Origin: Flavobacteriaceae bacterium UBA3611
GTDB taxonomy: Bacteria; Bacteroidota; Bacteroidia; Flavobacteriales; Flavobacteriaceae
DNA: 64,000 nucleotides
Direction: 5' to 3'
Assembly (NCBI GenBank): GCA_002375495.1
Contig: DFLU01000014.1
Location: 124,001-188,000, forward strand
The position numbers were made by a program, and so were the translations under genes. Numbering within the stretch: the first letter of the stretch is position 1; each line of letters begins with the position of its first letter. This document shows, piece by piece, positions 1-8,423 of the stretch. The notes under the pieces were generated by a model that was given only the letters and a program-made list of their open reading frames with translations, searched no databases and had not been told where the DNA came from.

Positions 1-3000
1 TTAAAGAATTACAAGTTTTTCAAATTTTTCAACTTGCTTATTGGTTAACGGAGATTTTACAGTAATCTTATATACATAAACACCTTTTCCTATTCTATCG
101 CCGAAATCATCTTTTCCGTCCCATACAATCTCACGAGATAAGAAACCATCGGTCGTGATCGTCTGATTTTTTGTCCACACCACCTTACCAGTTACGGTAA
201 AAACCTGAACCTGAACTTCCAAAGGCTCAAAAGGGCGGTTATGATTGAACCAGAATTCGGTGTAATTTACAAAAGGATTTGGGTAATTTAGAACGCGCGT
301 AATTTCCAGCTCGTCGTTACCCGTAACAATAAATTGGATATCTGCGGTAGATGAATTGTTATACACATCCCATGCGCGAAACGACAGAGTATGGAGACCC
401 TTTTCAAGATCTCTTAAATTGTAAGTAGTTGTTCCGCGTGTGAAATCGTCTACTTCAGCTTGGTAAAATTCGTTTAGGACAATCGGATTCGATTCGTCAC
501 CATCTAAAATAGCTATGATATCATGGCCAATACCACTGGCGGTATTGATTCCGTTTTCATCTTCCAGCTTGGCTAACAGTATCGGACTATCATTTGTGAT
601 TCCACCAGAAACAAAACTCTCGTCGTTCATGAAGAGGTTAATTCGAGGCCCGGTGTTATCTGCAGCTGCATTTTCATTGAGGCCACCTACGCGCAACACT
701 TCATTGACGCCCGTTTGGTCTTCAAGTGCAACATTATTTTGCGAATATAAGCTGAGTCGTGCTTCACCTACAGGAATTTGGATATCTCTAGGCACTACAA
801 ATTCAAATTCAAATCGACCATTGGTTACAGTTGCCTGCCCATTAAACAGTCCTTCTCCCAAAGTTTTGAAATCTAAGATAAGTAGATTGTTGAAATCACC
901 GTCGTCGTCGTAATCGGTAGTGGTATCTCGGGTACCATCATTTCCCAACGTTTGTCGCTGTACATTCTTATCAAATAATTTTGCTTCCAAAATACCATTG
1001 TAGTTGGATAGTAAATTTCCATTAATATCAGCCACTTCTCCACCTAGTGTTACTCGATCTAAGGCACGAAGCGGTGGGCTACTAGCTGTTATGGGTTGGC
1101 CGTTAATAGTTGTAAGCCTAATTCCTGGGGTTGGAAACGCCAAATTAGACGCAGGATCCCCAATAAAAAACACTACGCGCCTTGTATTATCTACTATATT
1201 ATTCTTTGCTAGCCGTGTTGCTTCGGCGGGAGTTGGCGGTACGCCTAATCTATTACCAGCATATCCAAATAATTGTGGTGCCAATTTCTGGTTAAACTCT
1301 ACCCCAGTAGAAACAAATATAGATCGTGTGGTAGTAATTAAAGACACCGCACCTCCTTCTGGATTCCAAAATGTAAGTTCGCCAGCTGTAATTCGTTGTG
1401 GGTCGTCAAATTTGGTGAATTCACAAGTCACCGTTACTATACATGGTAGATTGTCTGGGTTCCTGAGATTTTCTGCGACCTGTTTGTTATAGATAAACTC
1501 TTTGGCGAGCCCGTCTTCACCTCCGTGACCAAAGTAATTGATTACAAGTGCCCCTACTTCAGTTTTATTCTGAATTTCCTTCGTTACCGTTGGATAGCGA
1601 TTTCCTCCTGCGGAAGCTTCTTGCAGAAAAGCATCGGTATGGATTTTCTTTACATTTATATAGCGCTTATTATTTGAAATCTGATCTCCAAGATTGTCTA
1701 AATTTAATTCTAGGTCACGATATTCAAATGGCGCATCTACGTCATCTGAAATTAAGATAAAGTTGTTTCTCCAGTTTCCGTAGGAAGATCGCGAAGCGTA
1801 ATTTACAATCTTGTCTACCATTGAGTTTGCCAATTGTACATTGTCTGCCAAAATACGGCCCACAGCAATATCTAAATTATCGATATCTGGGAGCGTATCA
1901 CCAAACTCATCAATCGATTCCCCACCAATAGTACCTTCAAAAGCACCTATATTTCCGAAGAAATCATCGCTCATAAATGAAGTCGCCGTACTCGTACTTT
2001 GCAATCGATGGTAGGTTGGAACAACATTATTATTATTGGGAAGTCTATTTTTATAATCGACAGACGTATCTCCAAACAAACAAAGGTATTTAAGCGCGTT
2101 AGATGGTGACGATGCATTATTGTATATATAGCGTACAAAATTTCGAATACCAGCTACATCTTGCTTGCCAGAGCTGAACTCTTGATAAATCTTATCGGTA
2201 GTCACCACTTTTACACGCATCCCACTCAAGTTTCTATGATGATCTGCAAGTCTAAGGGCAGGTTGCAATAAAAAGGGCGAAGTAATTATAAGGTAATCCA
2301 GGTCGCTGAAACTTCCTGAAGCGTCTGCGAGGATGCTTCCCTTCAAATCTTGGTTGGGGACATTGCTGTTAAGAGCTTCTAACGGTTCGAAATAGTTGCT
2401 AGGGTCTATGGCTACATACTTCCTGAGCTGTCCAAGATTGGCTTTAAAACTGAAGCTGCTACTGCCGGTGTCATTGCTTATTTGAGTAATATTCTCAGGC
2501 GTTGTAACATCCCAAACCTGGGTAAACCCAGCAGCATTAGTAATTTCATACGAAGCTATACCTGAGAGCGTAGCTGCATCATTGTACTGAAAAGGCAACT
2601 GCAAACCAGCACCTAACAATCTTCTTTTGGCAGTAATCCCTATATAATCGAGATAGCCTATGGCCGAAGGGTTGCCGAGGTTATTATACTCTAGGGTAAC
2701 ATTTACTATTTCATTACCCGAAGGCACTTCGTATGTTCTATTATTGGTACGAAGCAGGACAATCCCCGTTACAGGCTGGATGGATATGGGCTCTAAGCTC
2801 GCACTGTTTACAGTGACTGCCATAGAACTTGAAGTTTCAGATGCGGCGGCAACTTTTACAACCACACTCATGGGTTCTTGCGAAACGATATTCGGAAACT
2901 GGAAGTCGAATTCCTGCACATTCTCTATATCGAATCTGTTCCCGAACCAGCGCCTACCTACACGTGCTGGACTAACTTCGTCTAATTCGTGAAACTTATA

Positions 3001-3909
3001 ATCATCGAATGTTGAAATGGTTGTGGTTGCATTCCCTGAAGGTTCTACCATAGGTTGCACTCGTTTTCCAGGGCCACCAGAAGCCGTAATGTAATAATAT
3101 GCTTCATCAGAATACGGATTCAGGTTGGTATCATTTTCAAGGTCATATCCTTTTGTTCCAATTCCGTAGAATAAAACAAAATCACCAGAATCGAAAGAAC
3201 CATCTGCCTCCCCCACTACCTGAATTGAATTTTCGGGCAAATCGAATGCTACTGGAATACCAGAATACAATGGCAATGGCTTTCCACCGTGGCCGTACAC
3301 CTTAATATTACGAGGGTCTACTCCATCTGTATTCATGCCGATGCTATTCAGAAAATCTTTTGTAAGCCTGTAAACGCCAGTTTCATCAACCTTAAATTTA
3401 TACCAATTACCAGACGCGAGCACCGAATTAGTGATAGGCATTCTGTTGACCGAGCGATTTGGGCTTTTGTAGCGATACGAAGCTGAAAACGACACGATTT
3501 TTTGATAACGACCCCCTTGTTTAATTACAGGAGATATGGTAACCCGCGTTCTAATCTCGCCTCTTGCATCGAGGGAAGCGATATTGGCCTTAAATTTTGT
3601 AGGCACCAACGCCTTATTAATTCTTTTCTGTTCGGCCGCAGTTAGCGGAGCGTAAACTACATTCGAAATTTCAAGGGAATTCTGGTCTGCAACACCTGAA
3701 TCTTTCCAAAGTTTTTGAAAGAGTAGTGTTTCTTCTGTTAGTTGCAATCCGCTGGTATCAAGGGCATTAGAATCTTTATCCTGTTTTGCACCATTTTGCA
3801 CCGTTTTGGTTGCAGTACTATTCCAGGGAATGATAATCTGTTCGCGCTGCGAAAAGACCGTCTGGAAAGATATCGTTAAAACCAGCAGGAGTAATAGCTT
3901 TTTCATCAT
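1..3909 (-). CDS. porU: PorU, type IX secretion system sortase (C25 gingipain-like peptidase)
   Basis: 1302 residues; the stop codon occupies bases 1-3, so the gene is complete at the window edge. It has an SPI-type signal peptide (MMKKLLLLL..., cleavage near VFSQ) and a central C25 cysteine-peptidase region with His795 in a GHGG motif and Cys829 in TVTCEF, the expected gingipain-like dyad. The C-terminus holds a T9SS type A sorting domain (YPNPF ... GKGVYVYKITV). In the family, PorU sits on the outer membrane, cleaves the sorting domains of T9SS cargo and attaches cargo to the surface glycolipid, while keeping its own sorting domain. It is divergent from gldJ; as I recall, gldJ-porU-porV is the order in gliding flavobacteria, so porV may lie just left of the window. 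Confidence 0.93.
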   Translation of the reverse strand: MMKKLLLLLVLTISFQTVFSQREQIIIPWNSTATKTVQNGAKQDKDSNALDTSGLQLTEETLLFQKLWKDSGVADQNSLEISNVVYAPLTAAEQKRINKALVPTKFKANIASLDARGEIRTRVTISPVIKQGGRYQKIVSFSASYRYKSPNRSVNRMPITNSVLASGNWYKFKVDETGVYRLTKDFLNSIGMNTDGVDPRNIKVYGHGGKPLPLYSGIPVAFDLPENSIQVVGEADGSFDSGDFVLFYGIGTKGYDLENDTNLNPYSDEAYYYITASGGPGKRVQPMVEPSGNATTTISTFDDYKFHELDEVSPARVGRRWFGNRFDIENVQEFDFQFPNIVSQEPMSVVVKVAAASETSSSMAVTVNSASLEPISIQPVTGIVLLRTNNRTYEVPSGNEIVNVTLEYNNLGNPSAIGYLDYIGITAKRRLLGAGLQLPFQYNDAATLSGIASYEITNAAGFTQVWDVTTPENITQISNDTGSSSFSFKANLGQLRKYVAIDPSNYFEPLEALNSNVPNQDLKGSILADASGSFSDLDYLIITSPFLLQPALRLADHHRNLSGMRVKVVTTDKIYQEFSSGKQDVAGIRNFVRYIYNNASSPSNALKYLCLFGDTSVDYKNRLPNNNNVVPTYHRLQSTSTATSFMSDDFFGNIGAFEGTIGGESIDEFGDTLPDIDNLDIAVGRILADNVQLANSMVDKIVNYASRSSYGNWRNNFILISDDVDAPFEYRDLELNLDNLGDQISNNKRYINVKKIHTDAFLQEASAGGNRYPTVTKEIQNKTEVGALVINYFGHGGEDGLAKEFIYNKQVAENLRNPDNLPCIVTVTCEFTKFDDPQRITAGELTFWNPEGGAVSLITTTRSIFVSTGVEFNQKLAPQLFGYAGNRLGVPPTPAEATRLAKNNIVDNTRRVVFFIGDPASNLAFPTPGIRLTTINGQPITASSPPLRALDRVTLGGEVADINGNLLSNYNGILEAKLFDKNVQRQTLGNDGTRDTTTDYDDDGDFNNLLILDFKTLGEGLFNGQATVTNGRFEFEFVVPRDIQIPVGEARLSLYSQNNVALEDQTGVNEVLRVGGLNENAAADNTGPRINLFMNDESFVSGGITNDSPILLAKLEDENGINTASGIGHDIIAILDGDESNPIVLNEFYQAEVDDFTRGTTTYNLRDLEKGLHTLSFRAWDVYNNSSTADIQFIVTGNDELEITRVLNYPNPFVNYTEFWFNHNRPFEPLEVQVQVFTVTGKVVWTKNQTITTDGFLSREIVWDGKDDFGDRIGKGVYVYKITVKSPLTNKQVEKFEKLVIL

Positions 3910-3923
3910 AATAAGTAACGCTT

Positions 3924-3931
3924 CAAATATA
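3924..3931 (-). promoter_or_regulatory. Possible porU -7 promoter box
   Basis: On the minus strand this reads TATATTTG, a perfect match to the Bacteroidetes TAnnTTTG -7 element, 15 bases upstream of the porU start. The nearest TTG (3949-3947) is only 15 bases further up instead of the usual ~19, so the -33 element is weak and the call is tentative. Confidence 0.35.
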
Positions 3932-4122
3932 CGGTTAGTATGCCTGCAATTTTAAAGTTTTTCTGAAGAATAAGACATTTTCCATAATAATTAAAAAAAT
4001 GCAACGTTTAACACTGGGTCGAGTATAAAATAGTAGCCTTACAGCGCATAAATAGTAAAATATTATTGTGCTTTTAGCGTTAATTGTTATATTGCGAACC
4101 CAATTTTTTCATAATTGAACCT

Positions 4123-5805
4123 ATGAACATGATAAAAAACTTAGCCTTAAAAGCACTATTATTGTTAGCTGTAACTGCCCTCGTTGCAAGCTGTAACAAA
4201 TCTAGAGACTATAAAAATAGTTCTAGAGCAACGGGCTGGAAAATGAATTCGAAAGAAGGTGGTTTTCAGTACAACCCTAAAGCCAAAGAGCAAGAAACAG
4301 GTCCTGGACTTGTTTTTATCGAAGGTGGAACTTTTACCATGGGGCGTGTACAGGATGACCCGATGCACGATTGGAACAACTCTCCCAACCAGCAACACGT
4401 TCAGTCTTTCTATATGGACGAGACCGAGGTTACCAACTTAATGTACCTTGAATATTTAGATTGGTTAAAACGAGTATTCCCTCCAGAAGAAGAACAATAC
4501 AGAAGAATTTACAACGGTGCCGTACCGGACACCTTGGTTTGGAGAAACCGTCTAGGGTTTAACGAAGTAATGACAAACAATTACTTACGCCACCCTGCCT
4601 ATGCAGATTACCCGGTAGTTGGTGTTAGCTGGTTACAGGCAGTAGAATTCAGCAATTGGAGAAGTGACCGTGTAAATGAGCTTATCTTAGAAGAAGAAGG
4701 TTTTACCGCTCGAAACGCCCGTTATGACGTAGAGCCAGGTGAAACATTTAGCACACAAACTTATTTAAACGCTCCTACAATGACCTACGGAGGTAATGAT
4801 TCTATTACCAAAGGAGGTAAGCGTTCTGCCAGCTTGGCAAAAAAGAACAAGGATAGTACCAACTTATATGTGCAACGTAAGGATGGTTTGCTATTACCTG
4901 AGTACAGACTACCTACGGAAGCCGAATGGGAATATGCCGCACTTGGTCTGGTTGGACTTCGAAATTACAACGTATACCGAGGAAGAAAAAAATATCCATG
5001 GGACGGACAATATACCCGTTCTGGTAAAAGAAGAAGCCGTGGAGATCAATTGGCCAACTTTAAGCAAGGCGATGGTGACTACGGAGGTATTGCGGGATGG
5101 AGTGATGATGGTGCCGATATCACAGCTGAAGTGAAGTCGTACGAGCCAAATGACTACGGTCTTTACGATATGGCAGGTAATGTTGCCGAGTGGGTAGCAG
5201 ATGTATACCGACCTATCGTAGATGATGAATTTAACGATTTTAACTACTACCGTGGAAATGTTTACACCAAAAATGCAATAGGTGAAGACGGAAAAGTAAA
5301 AATCGTAACTGCAGATTCAATTGTATACGACACACTGAGCAATGGTAAAATTATTGCAAGAAATTTCCCTGGGGAGATTGCACAAATACCAATTGACGAA
5401 GAAGAGACTTACTTGAGAACTAACTTCTCAGACAGCGACAACCGTGATTACCGAGATGGAGACAAGCGTTCTACACGTTACTATTCTTCTTTTAGCGATT
5501 TTGATAGCCAAGGAGAAAGCGAAGACGAATCGAAGCGTATGTATAACTCTCCAAAGCACAGCGTATCAGCAGATAGTTCAGGAACTTTAGACAGATCATA
5601 CGATAAATCAGGTTCTCGAACAACCCTTATCGACAATGAAGTGCGCGTTTACAAAGGAGGATCATGGAGAGACCGCGATTACTGGTTAGATCCAGCTCAG
5701 CGTCGCTACTTCCCTCAAGATATGGCTACAGACTACATTGGCTTTAGATGCGCCATGTCCCGTGTAGGCTCTAAATCTAAAAAAGGAAAACGCCCAAGAC
5801 ACTAG
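4123..5805 (+). CDS. gldJ: GldJ, gliding-motility / T9SS lipoprotein with FGE-sulfatase fold
   Basis: 560 residues from the ATG at 4123. An in-frame ATG at 4084 exists, but the shorter start gives a clean SPII lipoprotein signal (AVTALVASC) and the usual GldJ length. The body is a formylglycine-generating-enzyme/sulfatase-modifying fold: 'GGTFTMG' early, 'YRLPTEAEWEYAA' in the middle, 'YDMAGNVAEWVADVY', then 'VYKGGSWRDRDYWLDPAQRRY' near the end, finishing in a basic KKGKRPRH tail. GldJ is an outer-membrane lipoprotein needed for gliding and for stability of other Gld/T9SS parts. The divergent neighbour porU supports the call. An intrinsic terminator follows directly. Confidence 0.93.
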   Translation: MNMIKNLALKALLLLAVTALVASCNKSRDYKNSSRATGWKMNSKEGGFQYNPKAKEQETGPGLVFIEGGTFTMGRVQDDPMHDWNNSPNQQHVQSFYMDETEVTNLMYLEYLDWLKRVFPPEEEQYRRIYNGAVPDTLVWRNRLGFNEVMTNNYLRHPAYADYPVVGVSWLQAVEFSNWRSDRVNELILEEEGFTARNARYDVEPGETFSTQTYLNAPTMTYGGNDSITKGGKRSASLAKKNKDSTNLYVQRKDGLLLPEYRLPTEAEWEYAALGLVGLRNYNVYRGRKKYPWDGQYTRSGKRRSRGDQLANFKQGDGDYGGIAGWSDDGADITAEVKSYEPNDYGLYDMAGNVAEWVADVYRPIVDDEFNDFNYYRGNVYTKNAIGEDGKVKIVTADSIVYDTLSNGKIIARNFPGEIAQIPIDEEETYLRTNFSDSDNRDYRDGDKRSTRYYSSFSDFDSQGESEDESKRMYNSPKHSVSADSSGTLDRSYDKSGSRTTLIDNEVRVYKGGSWRDRDYWLDPAQRRYFPQDMATDYIGFRCAMSRVGSKSKKGKRPRH

Positions 5806-5821
5806 GCCGTTAACAAAACAT

Positions 5822-5864
5822 AAAAAACCCTCCTTAGGCTATCAAAGTTAAGGAGGGTTTTTTT
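5822..5864 (+). terminator. Intrinsic terminator after gldJ
   Basis: The arm AAAACCCTCCTTA pairs with TAAGGAGGGTTTT around a 12-base loop, followed by a T-run. It lies 16 bases after the gldJ stop and ends the gldJ transcript before murF. Confidence 0.85.
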
Positions 5865-5898
5865 ATACCTTTACGATATCATCCTAAACTGTTGAACG

Positions 5899-7179
5899 TT
5901 GAAAATTGAAGCCCTACACCAACTATTTTTAGAAAGTTCTGGCGTTTGCACCGATACCAGAAAAATCAACAAAAACTGCCTATTTTTTGCACTCAAGGGC
6001 GACAACTTCGATGGAAACACTTTCACAGATGAAGCCCTAAACAAAGGCGCATCACACGTGGTTATCGACGACATGCGTTACCACAGAAATAGCGGTGAGA
6101 CCATTTTGTGTAAAGATGTATTAACACTCCTACAAAAATTAGCGTCATTTCACCGGCGCTATCTAGACTTACCCATTATTGCACTCACTGGCAGCAACGG
6201 AAAGACTACCTCAAAAGAATTGATACGGGAGGTGCTGTCTACTACGCATGATGTTAGTGCCACCAAAGGAAATTTAAACAACCACATCGGTGTGCCCCTT
6301 ACGTTACTTTCCATGGACTCTAGTACGGAAATAGGTATTGTTGAAATGGGCGCCAACCATCTGCGAGAAATCGCGGCACTAAGTGAAATTGCCCAACCAA
6401 ATTACGGCTATATCACCAATTTTGGCAAAGCGCATTTAGAAGGATTCGGAAGTTTGGAAGGGGTAATAAAGGGTAAAACAGAGCTATATGCATACCTCAA
6501 AAAAGCAGACGGATTGGCATTTATAAACGGTAACGACCCAAAGCAAGTTGAATTATCGAAACCTCTGAAACGCTATACCTTCGGTAATGATATCCAAGAT
6601 TGCCACGTCAAACTACTCGATGCCTCAGGGAAATTAAAAGTTGAATATCAAGATGTGGTGATACAGAGTAATATGGTAGGCCTCTATAATTTCCACAATA
6701 TTGCTGCTGCCATTACCATTGGTCAATATTTCAAGGTTTCTGCCAACAACATTAGAAAAGCGATTGAAGGTTACGTTCCAGAAAACAATAGGTCGCAACT
6801 ACTAAAAAAAGCGGGGCATACTATTTTATTAGACGCCTACAATGCGAACCCAACGAGCATGTTAGCCGCCATCGAAAACTTTGAACAAAGCAAAGGAGCT
6901 ACTAAAGTTTTAATTTTGGGCGACATGTTTGAATTGGGCACTACGGCAGCTGCAGAACATCAATATATTGCAGATATTCTTTCAGAAAAACAACTTGGGA
7001 CCGTGTTTTTGGTGGGTGAAAATTTCAACAAGACCAAGGGTACAGACTCAAAAATAGCACGCTTTCCTTCTTTTGAAATGCTAAAAGAAAAACTAAGCGC
7101 AGAAAAACTTGAAGCAAGCACCATTCTGATAAAAGGCTCTAGAGGAATGGCCCTAGAACGTGTTTTAGAACTTTTATAA
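5899..7179 (+). CDS. murF: UDP-N-acetylmuramoyl-tripeptide--D-alanyl-D-alanine ligase
   Basis: 426 residues. Mur ligase family: N-terminal UDP-substrate domain ('SGVCTDTRKINKNCLFFALKG'), ATP-binding P-loop TGSNGKTTS at residues 97-105, central ligase domain ('VEMGANHLREI', 'GYITNFGKAHLEGFGS'), and the C-terminal domain with 'LLDAYNANPTSM'. It adds D-Ala-D-Ala to UDP-MurNAc-tripeptide in the cytoplasm, the last cytoplasmic assembly step of the peptidoglycan stem. It has no close operon partner: gldJ's terminator is upstream and an opposite-strand tRNA gene begins 10 bases downstream. Confidence 0.95.
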   Translation: MKIEALHQLFLESSGVCTDTRKINKNCLFFALKGDNFDGNTFTDEALNKGASHVVIDDMRYHRNSGETILCKDVLTLLQKLASFHRRYLDLPIIALTGSNGKTTSKELIREVLSTTHDVSATKGNLNNHIGVPLTLLSMDSSTEIGIVEMGANHLREIAALSEIAQPNYGYITNFGKAHLEGFGSLEGVIKGKTELYAYLKKADGLAFINGNDPKQVELSKPLKRYTFGNDIQDCHVKLLDASGKLKVEYQDVVIQSNMVGLYNFHNIAAAITIGQYFKVSANNIRKAIEGYVPENNRSQLLKKAGHTILLDAYNANPTSMLAAIENFEQSKGATKVLILGDMFELGTTAAAEHQYIADILSEKQLGTVFLVGENFNKTKGTDSKIARFPSFEMLKEKLSAEKLEASTILIKGSRGMALERVLELL

Positions 7180-7189
7180 AGGGAAATTG

Positions 7190-7264
7190 TGGGCCATATT
7201 GGATTCGAACCAATGACTTCCACGTTGTCGACGTGACACTCTGAACCAACTGAGTTAATAGCCC
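7190..7264 (-). tRNA. tRNA-Val (anticodon GAC)
   Basis: 75 bases including discriminator A; CCA is not encoded. All stems fold: acceptor GGGCTAT/ATGGCCC (one G-U pair), D stem ACTC/GAGT, anticodon stem TCACG/CGTGG, T stem ATTGG/CCAAT with loop TTCGAAT. The anticodon loop reads UCGACAA, giving GAC at positions 34-36 (valine GUU/GUC). Position 33 is C instead of the near-universal U, which is odd (see findings). I saw no strong terminator or promoter next to it. Confidence 0.85.
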
Positions 7265-7295
7265 CTTCTAGTGCAGTAAAAATAGAAAAACTTAG

Positions 7296-7613
7296 TTAGG
7301 TTTTAACGAGTTTTGCAATTATCTGTTCGGTATGCTCTGGATCGAGCATGATGATAGGTTCAGAATACAACAATGGCATCTCGTCTTGATATGTACTCCG
7401 CAGTAAGTCATTGATTGTCTTGAACAACAACGATTTTGAAATTCCACTTAATACATGCGTTTGTTTTTTCTGAGGAACTCCAATTGTATCTGCTTCATAA
7501 AATACCGCAGGGGCATCAATAGTCGCATTTGCCAATAACCTTTCTGATATTAAAAGCGTTGCAATCGCTTCTAACTTTTCTTTATTTCCATCTATTGCTT
7601 TAAGTACCATCAT
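7296..7613 (-). CDS. CutA1-like small protein
   Basis: 105 residues, no signal peptide. The layout resembles the CutA1 / divalent-ion tolerance family: an N-terminal strand then 'AIATLLISERLLANATI' (compare the family's 'A..L...RLAACVNI'), a central 'THVLSGISKSLLFKTINDLL' helix region like CutA1's 'LLIIKT...F..L...I', and a C-terminal 'EMPLLYSEPIIML' like 'EVPEIIALPI'. The usual CutA1 metal-binding and W-rich residues are not clear, so it is a divergent member at best. It is divergent from the TetR gene with an AT-rich 101-base gap. The role is unknown. Confidence 0.55.
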   Translation of the reverse strand: MMVLKAIDGNKEKLEAIATLLISERLLANATIDAPAVFYEADTIGVPQKKQTHVLSGISKSLLFKTINDLLRSTYQDEMPLLYSEPIIMLDPEHTEQIIAKLVKT

Positions 7614-7714
7614 AACTATTCTTTTTCTTCAAAAATAAAGTGTTAATAGCATTACTTTGTTAATTAACAGTTAAACTATTATTTATTGATAGTATTACTA
7701 TTACTTTTGTCGGT

Positions 7715-8383
7715 ATGAAAACATTACCAATACAGATTAGAATCGACCCGGCACTTTACACCAAAGACCCAGAGTCTTCCGAACTCGGTAAAAAAATAGT
7801 ATCGCAAAGCATTCAATTGATAGACGAATTAGGCTTTGAAGGTTTTACTTTTAAAAAACTAGGCGCTAAAATAGGATCGAACGAATCGTCTATTTATCGT
7901 TATTTCGACAGCAAACATGCGTTGCTGGTATACTTATTAAACTGGTATTGGAGCTGGGTATCTTACCGTTTGGCGGTAGCAACCACCAATGTGCCGCCTT
8001 CCGAAGAAAAACTTACGAACGCCATTGGTATCCTAACAGCCAAGATTAAAAAGGACCAAACCATTTCTTTTGTGAACGAAGAAATGTTACAGCGCATCAT
8101 CATTACCGAATCTTCAAAAGCCTATCACACCAAAGACGTAGATAAAGAGAATGAAAAAGGCTTTTACCGAACGTATAAAAGCGTGGTCCAAAAGGTAAGC
8201 GATATGGTACTAGAACTCAACCCCAACTACGAGTTTCCGCATATGCTTATCTCTACTGTTATTGAAGGTGCACACCACCAACACTATTTTTCTCAACATT
8301 TACCTTCGCTCACAGATGTTGAAATAGGTAAAAATAACATTGTTAGATTTTATAAAGATTTAGTGCTGAGCAGCATACGTTAA
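7715..8383 (+). CDS. TetR/AcrR-family transcriptional regulator
   Basis: 222 residues. The N-terminal HTH (about residues 28-72) reads 'AIQLIDELGFEGFTFKKLG' style, then 'SNESSIYRYFDSKHALLVYLL', the typical TetR recognition helix and YRYF-x-SK motif. The C-terminal ligand-binding/dimer half is helical with no recognised ligand. It sits 40 bases upstream of an ABC/HlyD/TolC operon on the same strand, so it probably represses that operon and itself; the effector cannot be read from sequence. TACTTTTG at 7702-7709 could be its -7 box, in an AT-rich leader containing the palindrome TTAATTAA. Confidence 0.85.
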   Translation: MKTLPIQIRIDPALYTKDPESSELGKKIVSQSIQLIDELGFEGFTFKKLGAKIGSNESSIYRYFDSKHALLVYLLNWYWSWVSYRLAVATTNVPPSEEKLTNAIGILTAKIKKDQTISFVNEEMLQRIIITESSKAYHTKDVDKENEKGFYRTYKSVVQKVSDMVLELNPNYEFPHMLISTVIEGAHHQHYFSQHLPSLTDVEIGKNNIVRFYKDLVLSSIR

Positions 8384-8423
8384 ACACCTAAAGCAGATTA
8401 AACCCTTTAAAATTTCCTCTTAG

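Noticed and set aside
515..1760. Several plus-strand ORFs opposite porU (e.g. 515-913, 1004-1492, 1548-1760)
   Set aside because: They lie inside a complete, motif-bearing gene on the other strand, have no family features and skewed composition typical of antisense shadows.
7190..7264. Idea that the tRNA-Val(GAC) is a pseudogene because the acceptor stem mismatches
   Set aside because: The mismatches vanish when the 5' end is moved by one base (to 7264); all four stems then pair. Only C33 remains odd.
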